From contig CAIJLV010000166.1 in NCBI GenBank assembly GCA_903821635.1, positions 1 to 64,000 of the forward strand: a stretch of 64,000 nucleotides of DNA, given 5' to 3'. The stretch comes from an uncultured Verrucomicrobiota bacterium (GTDB taxonomy: Bacteria; Verrucomicrobiota; Verrucomicrobiia; Limisphaerales; UBA9464). The notes under the pieces are model-generated. The model was not told where the DNA came from and searched no databases. It worked only from the letters and a program-made list of their open reading frames with translations. A program made the position numbers and the translations under genes. Numbering within the stretch: position 1 is the stretch's first letter; each line of letters starts with the position of its first letter. Shown in pieces: positions 17,818-26,336 of the stretch.

Positions 17818-19011
17818 TCACTTCGCCAAGGGCACCTGTCCGGGGCGGCCCAGATAATAGAGCAAGTCGCGGATTTCCGACTCCGGCAATTGGGCCAGCA
17901 GCCCCTCCGGCATCATCGATTGGTCGCTCTGTTCGACCTTGTCCACCTCGCTCTTTGGGAGCGTGACTAATTCGGTTGCCGTCTGCACCGAATAGGCGGC
18001 GGCTTCCTGTGATTTGATGACGCCCATCACCACGCGGCCATCCTTGGTCTCCAAGGTTGAGGCCCGGTATTCGTTTGGGATCACGGCGTTCGGGAAGAGA
18101 ATGTTCTGCAACAGATAATCCAAGTCGCTCCGGTTGGCGCCCGTGATGTCGGGACCCACGGCCCCACCGGTATCGAACAGGCGATGGCACTGGCCGCAAA
18201 CCCGGTTGAACACCACGCGGCCCCGGGGGGCGTCGCCCGGGGTGGATCCGCCCGCCCAGTAGACTTTCTTCATGCGGTCAATTTCCGCCTGCATGTCTGG
18301 ACTCGTCTCCTTCATGACGCCCCAGAGGCGGGTGAGCTCAGCGGCGAGCGAATCATCCTTGAGGCCCCGCAATTGCCGCACCAAGTCGGCGGTCAGGTCG
18401 GCCTTGGGGACTTGGCCCGCGGCGATGGCGGCGACCAGTGGCTTGGCGAAGGCGACGCGTGCGGCTAAGGCATTCAGGGCGTCGCGGCGGTCAGCCGCGG
18501 GGAGCCCGGCATACGCGCTGAGGATGGCGGCGGGGGTGTGGGCGTCGTCAAACGCGGCCAGTCCCCGGATCGCGGTTGCCCGGACGGCCGGGTCGGTGAC
18601 GAGGCGTTGCAGCACGGGGGGTAATTCCGGGTCCCGAATGGCGAGCAGGGATTCCAAGGCGGTTCGGCGAGCCGCGGCGTCCGCCCGGACATCGGCCGCC
18701 GTGGCGCGCAAGGCAGCCCGCGCCCGCGGGCTGCCAAAAGTCAGCGAAAGCGTCTGGGTGAGGGTGCGGACGTCCGTATTCGTGCTGTCGGCCAGCTTCG
18801 CCTCGACGCCTTCCCAGCCGGTCGGCATCGGGGCGGTGCGCCGCCCCTTCAGCGCGGCGCTCATGCCCCGCAGCAGGTCGAGCTGGAATTGGGCGTCCGT
18901 CGAGTTTGTGAGCAGGTGCGCGAGCTTTGGCAGGGCGTCCGCGGCGGCGAGGGGGCGCCCGGTGGCGACACCGAGCAGCAGGACGAGGGCGATTCGGACG
19001 ATGAAAGTCAT
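17818..19011 (-). CDS. Exported HEAT-repeat protein with C-terminal c-type haem domain
   Basis: A 397-residue exported protein: signal peptide (residues 1-23), helical HEAT-like repeats (about 30-250), then a cytochrome c domain with CGQCH at about residues 272-276 and the distal VMGV...SMMPEGL segment supplying the likely methionine ligand. This architecture matches the C-terminal haem-binding module of large membrane-associated dehydrogenases of the Planctomycetes/Verrucomicrobia type, but here the propeller/dehydrogenase part is absent. It probably passes electrons in the periplasm. No partner dehydrogenase is adjacent. Confidence 0.85.
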   Translation of the reverse strand: MTFIVRIALVLLLGVATGRPLAAADALPKLAHLLTNSTDAQFQLDLLRGMSAALKGRRTAPMPTGWEGVEAKLADSTNTDVRTLTQTLSLTFGSPRARAALRATAADVRADAAARRTALESLLAIRDPELPPVLQRLVTDPAVRATAIRGLAAFDDAHTPAAILSAYAGLPAADRRDALNALAARVAFAKPLVAAIAAGQVPKADLTADLVRQLRGLKDDSLAAELTRLWGVMKETSPDMQAEIDRMKKVYWAGGSTPGDAPRGRVVFNRVCGQCHRLFDTGGAVGPDITGANRSDLDYLLQNILFPNAVIPNEYRASTLETKDGRVVMGVIKSQEAAAYSVQTATELVTLPKSEVDKVEQSDQSMMPEGLLAQLPESEIRDLLYYLGRPGQVPLAK

Positions 19012-19133
19012 GCGGCTAAGCCCCGACGGTCGCCAGAAAACGGCGTGGCGTCCATCCCCTTGGCGGGGTTCTGGGCGGGGTTCCCGGTGCTTCGGCGCTT
19101 TCGGCGACGCTTTTTATCCGTCATCTTCCCGGC

Positions 19134-19670
19134 GTGAAACTTTCGGAACTGCATCTCGGAATGGACATCGTGCACCCCCAATACGGTCGCGGCACGGTGA
19201 AGGCCATCAACGAATACGCGGCGGAAATCCTTTTTGCCGACGGGCGCAAGCCGGTTGATCCCGACGCCAGCGAGGTCGTGCCGGCGGAAGCCTCGGCTTC
19301 CTTGGCGGGCTTGTCGGTGCCGTTGCGGGCGTTCATCGAGCAGACGGTCGAGGTCATGGTTGAGCGGCTGGGATTGGAACGACCGGAGGGGCGCGTCACT
19401 GAACTTGGCCGCCGCTGGCAGGGCGGTAAAATGGTGATTCAACCGGCGGACCCCGGGTTGCAGCCCAAGGAGGTGGAGTTGGACGTCTTCTTTCACAAGC
19501 TGGTGATGATGCGGAACCAGCTCCGCGTGTTGGAACAGAAGATCAACACGAGCGAAACGCTGACCAGTGCCGAGAAGTTCGATTGGCAGCAATACATCAC
19601 CCGTTGTTACGGCTCGATGACCACGTTCAACCTACTGTTCAAGGACAAGGAAGGGCAATTCGGCGGTTGA
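19134..19670 (+). CDS. Conserved hypothetical protein with Tudor-like N-terminus
   Basis: A 178-residue protein. Residues 8-45 (GMDIVHPQYGRGTVKAIN ... LFADGRK) resemble the small barrel found at the C-terminus of UvrD/PcrA helicases and CarD-like modules (bulky hydrophobic, H-x-x-YG-x-G-V pattern). The rest is helical and charged with no recognised motif, ending in a Gly-Gly. There is no signal peptide. It is divergent from the haem protein across 122 bases and convergent with the porin gene. A nucleic-acid or polymerase-binding role is possible but only by analogy. Confidence 0.75.
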   Translation: MKLSELHLGMDIVHPQYGRGTVKAINEYAAEILFADGRKPVDPDASEVVPAEASASLAGLSVPLRAFIEQTVEVMVERLGLERPEGRVTELGRRWQGGKMVIQPADPGLQPKEVELDVFFHKLVMMRNQLRVLEQKINTSETLTSAEKFDWQQYITRCYGSMTTFNLLFKDKEGQFGG

Positions 19671-19778
19671 CCGTTGTCGGTAGCCTTGCCGCCGAAGGAC
19701 TCCGGGCCCGCGTTGGTTCGGCGGCGGGCGGCGCCGTTCTCGGGGTTGGCGGTTTGCTTGGCTCCGACTGTCCGGACT

Positions 19779-21233
19779 TTAGAAATTGAGCTGCGCCTGA
19801 AAGGCCACTCGGTCGGCTGAGTCCGTGGCGGTGTAGGGGGCCAAACGGGTGTTCGTCCGCTCTAGCGTGTGAGTATATGAAACGGTCAGCTCGACCGCCG
19901 GCCAGGGCTGCCATTCCAGTCCCAAGTCGAACTCATTGACCCGACTGTGGGGCGCATTGGCAGCGAATTTTCGGCCGCCATCGTAATACTGCCAACGCAT
20001 GAAGGGATACCACTCCCCCAAGTGTGGCGTGAGCCGATACGAGAGCTGCACGTAGCCGCCGTGCAGGGTTTCGCTTTCCACGGTGCGGCTCACCGGATCC
20101 AGTTCCGGCCCGCGGCCGTAGGTCCACTCCGCCTCGATGCCAAAGGGCTGTGGATACCACACGAAGGTCGCCGCGACCCGCTCGTCGACGACGCCATTGG
20201 CGGAGCGCGTGGGGGTAAATTTGGCTCCGCCCAAAGAAATTTCACTCACCGGGCTTACGAAATTGCCCTTCTGGAATTGAAGCCCGGTTTCGAAAAACTG
20301 CCCGTTCTCCAGCTTCCACGGATAGGTTAGCCGGGTCACCAGATGGGGTTCACCATTCAAATCAAGCCGGTTCAACCCCTGGCCCGAATAAGCGCCCAGG
20401 CCCCAGACCCCGTAGTCGCCGGAGCCTTTTAGCCCGGATTTGACGAGGTCCCGGAACCGGTTCCGGGCCTCGGTGGGAGCCCAATAGAAGAACGCCCCGA
20501 TGTCGCGTTCGCCCTCCACCGCGCTGTTCAGAGCGTCCGGTCGCTCCATCGGCGCCCGATTTTGCGAGGACTGCAAGTTCACCCAGCCGAAGGGCACCTT
20601 GGACTGCCCGAGGCGCACCCGGAATTCCTTATCTTCGTCCAAGGCCACATCGCCGTAGTAATCCCGCATGCCCACGGCAGTTTCCCCGGAACTGAGCGAC
20701 GCGTTGAAGTCTGCCTGGACATAGACAAACAACCGTTCGGTGGCGTCGCCACTCAAGATGACGCGTCCCCGGCGCAGGAGGAAGGAGGAGGTTTCACTGG
20801 CCGAGGAATCATTCGGCACGTGGAGGGCCGCCCCGGTGGAGTCCAACTCTTGGGTGTAACGCAACTGCGCGTAACCGCGGAAACCGATCTTGTCATACCA
20901 ATGGCTCTTGGGCGCCGGGGCTTTGGCCTCGGCGACTGCGGCCTTCGCCGGTGGGGCGGCCGGTAATTCAGGCTGGCCGCCGGAATCCGCGCTTGGGCTT
21001 TTCACCACGGGTCCGCGCGCTGCCGTCGCTGCCTTGGGCGATCCGACGGACTCCTCAGCGGCGGCGTCCACCAGCATCTGGTATTCCTCGGTGGTGATGG
21101 AGCCCTTGTCCTTCAGCACTTTCAGCAGCTTGAACATCGTCTCACCGGCCAGCAGCCCCGGCTGTTCGAGCGTGGCGATCGTTAAGGCCGCGAGCAGACA
21201 AAGTCGGAACCGGGCGAGAGTTGCTGTGTGCAT
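19779..21233 (-). CDS. OprP/OprO-type phosphate-selective porin
   Basis: A 484-residue outer-membrane protein. It has a signal peptide, a short helical segment (MFKLLKVLKDKGSITTEEY) common in PVC porins, an Ala/Pro-rich linker (about residues 65-115), then a barrel. The barrel has segments characteristic of the OprO/OprP family, such as GFRGYAQLRY, LRRGRVILSGDATERLFVY, RLGQSKVPFGW, and the closing phenylalanine of QAQLNF. The family forms trimeric phosphate or polyphosphate channels. A Pho-box-like repeat about 80-110 bases upstream agrees with induction by phosphate limitation. No pst or pho gene is in the window. Confidence 0.9.
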   Translation of the reverse strand: MHTATLARFRLCLLAALTIATLEQPGLLAGETMFKLLKVLKDKGSITTEEYQMLVDAAAEESVGSPKAATAARGPVVKSPSADSGGQPELPAAPPAKAAVAEAKAPAPKSHWYDKIGFRGYAQLRYTQELDSTGAALHVPNDSSASETSSFLLRRGRVILSGDATERLFVYVQADFNASLSSGETAVGMRDYYGDVALDEDKEFRVRLGQSKVPFGWVNLQSSQNRAPMERPDALNSAVEGERDIGAFFYWAPTEARNRFRDLVKSGLKGSGDYGVWGLGAYSGQGLNRLDLNGEPHLVTRLTYPWKLENGQFFETGLQFQKGNFVSPVSEISLGGAKFTPTRSANGVVDERVAATFVWYPQPFGIEAEWTYGRGPELDPVSRTVESETLHGGYVQLSYRLTPHLGEWYPFMRWQYYDGGRKFAANAPHSRVNEFDLGLEWQPWPAVELTVSYTHTLERTNTRLAPYTATDSADRVAFQAQLNF

Positions 21234-21313
21234 CGTATTTGAAGCAACCGCGGCAAACTCACGTTCCCTTGGTTACAGATACGTCACGGTTTGGAAACAG
21301 CGGTCACGAGTCA

Positions 21314-21342
21314 GTGTCGCCGGTGTGACGATTAGGTGACGA
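21314..21342 (-). promoter_or_regulatory. Pho-box-like direct repeat upstream of the porin
   Basis: On the minus strand two identical 7-base units TCGTCAC are separated by 4 bases (21325-21342), the 7-4-7 geometry with 11-base period of a PhoB/PhoP box, and each contains the GTCA core. A third unit matching 5 of 7 bases lies one further period toward the gene (21314-21320). The box is about 80-110 bases from the porin ATG. No clear -10 element was identified. Confidence 0.6.
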
Positions 21343-21398
21343 AACCGGGCCGCTTTACGCCGGTTGGAGCGGTTTGCCCCGTAACTCCGTGAGTTCAG

Positions 21399-22376
21399 TC
21401 ACGCGATGGGTAGTCCGGAGTCAGCCCGGCACAGTCGGTCGTGAAGCTGCTGAAGCGCCTGCGCTTGTGGATGGCGTGTGCCTGCGCCCAGTTCCTCCAG
21501 CGGGCGGCAGGCCGCGAAACCTTGGGCTGCGGCTTCGTAGGCGGTCACCCAGCGGACGCGTTCTGGGAGTCGCGCCGGATTGATCGGCCACACGCCGGGG
21601 CGTGGTCCGAGATGATGCTTGATGCCGATGCGCCAAGGCTTGGGGGAGACCCGGGCGCGGAAACACTTTTGATGGCGACACATCCGGACATAGGTCGGGT
21701 CGGCCCCGATGGCGTCGAAGAACGCGGCGACCGCCGGTTCATCGGGCTGGAACAAACGGTGCAGGGCCAACGCCCGAATGCCGGCCGGGGTGCGATAGAG
21801 CGCCAGCCGCCAGTCGGGGTGGGCGGTGAGGAACTTCGTGAGTTGAGTCCGGGTGGTCGCTTCAGCGTTTTTCAAGCCGTCAGGCAGGCGGCGGTGAATG
21901 GCCCGGGCGAGCACCCCGCCCAGATAAGCCGCGGTCAGCAGGCCCAAGATCAAGCCGAGTGGGGATCTGAACGGCCAAGCCAGCAGCGCGGCGCCTCCCG
22001 CAAGCAGGGTGATCAGTGCGAACATCAGTTTCCACGGCCGGCGGGGCGGAAAATCAATATCCGCGAACAGCACGTCGGGCGTGTTCAGGCAGAGCGCGCC
22101 GTAGAGGTTGCGGGTCACCACCGCTTCACCCAAGCGGCTGATGACTTCTTCGCGGATCGGCACTCCCTCGGCGCCGTTGTAAGCCACTTTGCGCTCGCGG
22201 CGGTCCAGTTTTTCGCCGTTGGCGATCCGCTCTAGCGCTTCGCCGGCGCGGGCTTCGGCATTGGCCTGGGCGTCTGTCGGGGTGAGGTTGGACCAACCGA
22301 ACCGCCGAACCGTGATGGAGCGCTGGCCGAGTCGGCGCTTCAATCGGGCTTCGGCCCAATGGTCAGGGATAATCAT
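21399..22376 (-). CDS. Conserved membrane protein of unknown function
   Basis: A 325-residue protein I cannot assign. Residues 1-110 are hydrophilic with conserved-looking blocks (DHWAEARL, VRRFGWS, YNGAEGVPIREEV) and end in LNTPDVLFADIDFP. Two adjacent membrane helices follow (about 117-135 and 138-157). The C-terminal half contains YRTPAGIRALALHRLF and CFRARVSPKPWRIG. The FADIDF (Asp106, Asp108) to RTPAGIR spacing recalls the first motifs of archaeo-eukaryotic primase folds, but the histidine expected in the second motif is missing, so this is only a suggestion. I believe close relatives occur as unnamed proteins in several phyla. The ATG at 22376 is preferred to the TTG six bases earlier. 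It lies 30 bases after the phosphatase fusion gene. Confidence 0.8.
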   Translation of the reverse strand: MIIPDHWAEARLKRRLGQRSITVRRFGWSNLTPTDAQANAEARAGEALERIANGEKLDRRERKVAYNGAEGVPIREEVISRLGEAVVTRNLYGALCLNTPDVLFADIDFPPRRPWKLMFALITLLAGGAALLAWPFRSPLGLILGLLTAAYLGGVLARAIHRRLPDGLKNAEATTRTQLTKFLTAHPDWRLALYRTPAGIRALALHRLFQPDEPAVAAFFDAIGADPTYVRMCRHQKCFRARVSPKPWRIGIKHHLGPRPGVWPINPARLPERVRWVTAYEAAAQGFAACRPLEELGAGTRHPQAQALQQLHDRLCRADSGLPIA

Positions 22377-22406
22377 GGGCAAATTTCCCCAAGGCTCGGG
22401 CGCGGC

Positions 22407-23327
22407 TCAATTCCGAAACTGCCGGTGGCAGGTGGCGCAACTTTGACCGGCCGCCTTGAACAATTCTTCGGCTTGGCCGCGGGCGGTTTCGCCGAGGGGC
22501 AGGGGGGCCGCCTTTAATAGAGCGTGGAGCTCCCGGGCCTGCGCTTCAGCTTGGTGTAGTTGTTCCAGGAACTGATCCCCCTTGGCGCTGGCCTGCGGGT
22601 CTCGGAGCAATTCCCGGTAGGCTTCCTGCAAGAGCAACGCTGCGTTGGCGGGCACAAGGTCCGGGTGGTTCGCTGGCCTGCGCCAGTCCGCTTTCTGGAT
22701 GGCTTTGAGCTGGTCCCAATGCCGGTCAATTTCGACCATCGCGTCCACAAACCCGGAAACCTCCACGCGCGCGGGAAAATGAGTGGACCCGCGGGCCAAG
22801 TCTGCCGCCGTGGGGGGGCGAAATTCGGCGTTTACCCGATACAGCCCCGCGTAGCCTGTTGCGGTGCCAGCCTGTTTCAACCACGCGACCGCTTGCGGCG
22901 GAGTCCAGCCCGCGGTGCCCTGACAGATCACCCCGACCGCGGCCGGGCCTCGGTGCTGGCCATGATGACAATGCACGAAGAGGCGCCCTTCCACCGTGGC
23001 CGCCGCCTTCACTAACCGCGCTACGGTGTTGGACGAAATGCCGTCGTAGCCGTGAGGTAGGTGGATGTAGCGGAGACCGAACTTGGCGGCGGACGCCACC
23101 TCGGGCGGGCTGCCATCGACGGACAAAATCGTCTTCACGCCGAGTTTTTGGAGCGCGGCAAAAGCCGCCTCACCGTTCGGCTGCCCACCGGAAAGGACGC
23201 GATCGGTCACCTGAAAACAATTCTCGATGCCCGCGACGGGCAATGGTTGGGGCGCGGCGCCCAAACGGTGCCCCCCGGTGGTGAGGAGCAGCGCCAGCCG
23301 GAGCACGGAGGTGAACCTTAATTTCAT
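22407..23327 (-). CDS. Exported dual-specificity phosphatase fused to a c'-like cytochrome tail
   Basis: A 306-residue exported protein. After a signal peptide (about residues 1-24) comes a cysteine-based phosphatase domain: LSGGQPNGEAAFAALQKLGVKTILSV, then the P-loop VHCHHGQHRG (HCx5R, Cys120, Arg126) in the style of periplasmic DSP/DUF442-like enzymes. The last ~100 residues are helical and end in SCATCHRQFRN, with CxxCH at 297-301 just before the C-terminus as in cytochrome c' and related four-helix haem proteins. Both halves have intact key residues. The ATG at 23327 starts the signal peptide. The substrate is unknown; the neighbour downstream is the unknown membrane protein. Confidence 0.85.
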   Translation of the reverse strand: MKLRFTSVLRLALLLTTGGHRLGAAPQPLPVAGIENCFQVTDRVLSGGQPNGEAAFAALQKLGVKTILSVDGSPPEVASAAKFGLRYIHLPHGYDGISSNTVARLVKAAATVEGRLFVHCHHGQHRGPAAVGVICQGTAGWTPPQAVAWLKQAGTATGYAGLYRVNAEFRPPTAADLARGSTHFPARVEVSGFVDAMVEIDRHWDQLKAIQKADWRRPANHPDLVPANAALLLQEAYRELLRDPQASAKGDQFLEQLHQAEAQARELHALLKAAPLPLGETARGQAEELFKAAGQSCATCHRQFRN

Positions 23328-23620
23328 GGGCGGCGGAACGGAAACACGGCGGGGAAGTTTGAGGCCCCCACGCCCCGAGGCAAAGCAACAGTCTGCGGCC
23401 AAGCTGCGGATGGGAAGGGTTCGCCTCGCGGATTTTCCTGAGCCGGGAGCGAGCGCCAGTCGGCAAACCGCGGGCCCAGATCAGCATGGGCCGCGCCGCC
23501 GCCCACCAAGGTGGCGCGCAATGTTTGTGCGCCGCCGGCTTTGAACCTTGAACCCAAGTCACGGGTCTCCTTCCATGTGCCCACCCCGGCTTTTGTAAGC
23601 CGGCAGATCGCTGAGCCGCC

Positions 23621-24673
23621 GTGAAGTTTTCCCATCCCTATTTGTTGTATGCCTTGCCGCTCCTCGTGGGCGGTCTTTGGCTGTTGTTGGTGTGGGCGGA
23701 TCGGCGGCGGGCACGGTGGTTGGCGAAATTTGCCGGCGACGGCACCCGCGCTTGGGCGCGTCCCCAAATCCACGGCGCGGCGCGGCGTTGGGATCGCGGG
23801 TTGTCGTTGGCGGCCTTGGCCTGCCTCCTCGTTACGCTGGCCCGGCCGCTCTATTTCCAGCGCGATTCGCAGTCGGAGCTTCAGGGCGTGCCTTACCTCT
23901 TCGCCCTCGACGCCTCGCGCTCGATGCTGGCGATGGATGTAAAACCGAGTCGCTGGTCGGCGGCGACCAACGCGCTCGACCGTTTTCTGGACAGCACCAA
24001 GGCGGATCGCATCGGCCTGATCACGTTCAGCCAAGTCGCCTTTTTGAACGCGCCGCTGACCTTTGATACACTGGCCTTGCGCACGACGGTCCATTACCTC
24101 GACCCGGAACAATTCATCGACCTCACGGGCAGTTCCCTGTCTTCCGCGTTGGAACGGGCCGGCCGTTATTTCACCAGTAACCAGATGCCGCAGCGCCTGC
24201 TGATCCTCCTTTCGGACGGTGAAGACTTTAGCGGGGCGCCGGTGGAACTGGCCCGCCGCCTCAAACGCCAATTGGGACTCGTGGTGTGCACCATCGGCGT
24301 GGGCACACTATCCGGCGCGACTGTGCCGCTGCACCAATATGGCGGCGGCACGGCCAAGAATTCCTTCGGCCAGCAGGTGGTTTCCCGGCTCAACGAAAGC
24401 AATCTCCAGCGGCTCGCGGCGACGACCGGTGGCCGTTATTACCGACTCGGGGAGCGCGGCGAAGGGTTGGAACAGTTGCGCCGGGAAGTCCTCACGCCCA
24501 TGGCTGAAACAGCAGCGCGCGAGGACATGAAGAACTACCGCGAATTTTTCCAACTGCCGCTCGGGCTCGCGGTCCTCTGCCTGCTGGCCAAGGTGGTGCT
24601 CGCCAGCGACCGGCGGTTGGGGGGGCGCCCCCGGGCGGCGCTGCGCGCGAAACCCGCGGTGCAGGTGCAATGA
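23621..24673 (+). CDS. VWA-domain membrane protein, BatA/BatB-like
   Basis: A 350-residue protein with two N-terminal membrane helices (about 8-25 and 62-80), a von Willebrand A domain and a C-terminal helix near residue 310. The metal-ion-dependent adhesion site is intact: DASRSM, a later threonine/serine in the SSLSSAL region, and LLSDGEDF. This is the Bat (aerotolerance-type) topology. The start is GTG at 23621, directly before KFSHPYLLYALPLL, the usual Bat beginning. The stop overlaps the start of the TPR gene by 4 bases. No MoxR ATPase or second VWA gene is adjacent, so the cluster is reduced. Confidence 0.87.
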   Translation: MKFSHPYLLYALPLLVGGLWLLLVWADRRRARWLAKFAGDGTRAWARPQIHGAARRWDRGLSLAALACLLVTLARPLYFQRDSQSELQGVPYLFALDASRSMLAMDVKPSRWSAATNALDRFLDSTKADRIGLITFSQVAFLNAPLTFDTLALRTTVHYLDPEQFIDLTGSSLSSALERAGRYFTSNQMPQRLLILLSDGEDFSGAPVELARRLKRQLGLVVCTIGVGTLSGATVPLHQYGGGTAKNSFGQQVVSRLNESNLQRLAATTGGRYYRLGERGEGLEQLRREVLTPMAETAAREDMKNYREFFQLPLGLAVLCLLAKVVLASDRRLGGRPRAALRAKPAVQVQ

Positions 24674-26304
24674 ACTTGAAGCAAGGCTCCATGAACCGTG
24701 ACGCATTTCCCATGACCGCCTTGAAGTCGCCCCGGGCGTGTGGGGGCTTGACCGCCGTGGGCGCAGGTCTGCTCGGGCTTGGCTTCGGGTTCGCCGCGGC
24801 GGCCGCCGGCCCCGCCCGGCTCGACCTCGCCCCGCTCCAATCGTTGATCACCAATGGTCAGCCGGCGCAGGCGCTCCAGCAGTTGGCGGCGGCCTTGGAG
24901 CGGGATCCGGAGAACGCGCGACTGCTCTACAACCATGCGGTCGCCGCCTATGCGGCCGAGCGTTACGACGAGGCGTTGCTGTCGTTGGATCGCGCAGAAA
25001 CCTTGGGCAACGCCGCGCTGGTGCGGCGGGTGAAGTTTCAGCAGGGCAACACCGAATACCGTGTTGGGTTGGCCGCACGGAAGGCGAACTTGGAAGAGAC
25101 CATCGCTCGGTGGCGCGATGCGATCCGCCATTACGCCGATGTTCTGAAGGAATCGGACGATGCGGAGACCGCGGCGAATTTTGACTTCGTGCGGCAGCAG
25201 TTGCTGCGACTCCTCCTCGACGAAGCGGCGAAGAACCTGGCCGAGGCCTTGAAGCCGGCGCTGACCTTGGGCCAGAAGTTGGAACAGTTGCGCAACGGCT
25301 TTGAAAAATTTCAACAGGCCAAGGAACTCGTTCCGGAAAGCCAAGAGGCGCAACAAGGCGAGCAGAACGCCCGCGACCAGTTGGCCAACGCCTTGGCCAA
25401 GGAGGGGACCCGGAAGTCACTGACCACGCGGATGGTCAATCCCGGCCGCTTTGAGGCGCCGATTCCCCGGCTCGACTACAAGGAAATCGAAGAGGGCGTG
25501 GCGATGTTGGAGGACGCCCAGCAGCTTAAACCCGAGGCTCAGGACATCGCCGCCATGATGGAGCAGGCCAAAGACCGGCTGGCCGACGCCCTGACACAGC
25601 ACGCGCAGAATCTCATCCAGATGGAGCCGAACATGCCGTGGCCCAAGGAGCGGCTGGCCGTCCTCCGGATGGCCAAGGAAAAAGCCCAAGAAGCGCTCGA
25701 TAAACGGCCCCAGCATGAGCGTGCCCAGCAAACCTTGGACGAAGCCAACCGGCGACTCGCCAAACTCATGGAGGAACTCGCCGACCACCTCGCGCAGCAG
25801 GCGGAGGTGAGCAATCTGGAGCAGGAGACCCAGCAATTGACGCAGGCGCTCGACTTCTACCAACAGTCGCAGGAGCTCCAACCAGAGAACAAAAACATCC
25901 CCCCCAAGGCCCAGCGCACCCAGCAAAAGCTGGAACAGGCGCTCGACAAATTGGCGGATAAACTAATGCAGGATCAGGGCGACAAGGAATCCATGGAAGC
26001 CAAGGCCGCCCGGCTCGAAGGCGCCGAGCAGGCGCTCAATCAGCTTCAGGGTTTAAACCCCTCCGAACAGACCGGAAAAAAAGCCGATCAAGTGGGGCAA
26101 CAACTGGAAGGTCTGCGGGGCGAACTTGCCCAAAAAGCCTCCCAGGAAGGCAAGTCCCAGCCCCAACCCGGACCGGGTCAGCAACAGCTCGCCCAACAGA
26201 TGCAGAATGCCGGGGTGCCGATGGATGCGCCGCCCAAGGTGAATACGCCCGGGGCCAAGGGACAGTATCAGTCCTCGGCGATGAACAAGGGGCAGGATTA
26301 CTGA
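24670..26304 (+). CDS. TPR/coiled-coil protein, BatC-like partner
   Basis: A 544-residue protein with a hydrophobic N-terminal segment (residues about 25-45), tetratricopeptide-like repeats (about 55-210 and again 280-440), then a Gln/Lys-rich helical region and a low-complexity Gln/Pro tail (PQPGPGQQQLAQQMQ). The translationally coupled start (ATGA with the VWA gene) supports one operon. In Bat clusters the TPR partner is thought to assemble with the VWA protein at the inner membrane. Later in-frame ATGs at codons 8 and 15 are alternative starts. The protein is longer than typical BatC. Confidence 0.83.
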   Translation: MNLKQGSMNRDAFPMTALKSPRACGGLTAVGAGLLGLGFGFAAAAAGPARLDLAPLQSLITNGQPAQALQQLAAALERDPENARLLYNHAVAAYAAERYDEALLSLDRAETLGNAALVRRVKFQQGNTEYRVGLAARKANLEETIARWRDAIRHYADVLKESDDAETAANFDFVRQQLLRLLLDEAAKNLAEALKPALTLGQKLEQLRNGFEKFQQAKELVPESQEAQQGEQNARDQLANALAKEGTRKSLTTRMVNPGRFEAPIPRLDYKEIEEGVAMLEDAQQLKPEAQDIAAMMEQAKDRLADALTQHAQNLIQMEPNMPWPKERLAVLRMAKEKAQEALDKRPQHERAQQTLDEANRRLAKLMEELADHLAQQAEVSNLEQETQQLTQALDFYQQSQELQPENKNIPPKAQRTQQKLEQALDKLADKLMQDQGDKESMEAKAARLEGAEQALNQLQGLNPSEQTGKKADQVGQQLEGLRGELAQKASQEGKSQPQPGPGQQQLAQQMQNAGVPMDAPPKVNTPGAKGQYQSSAMNKGQDY

Positions 26305-26336
26305 CGGGCCGAGGGAATTGATCGCCGAGCCGGCGC

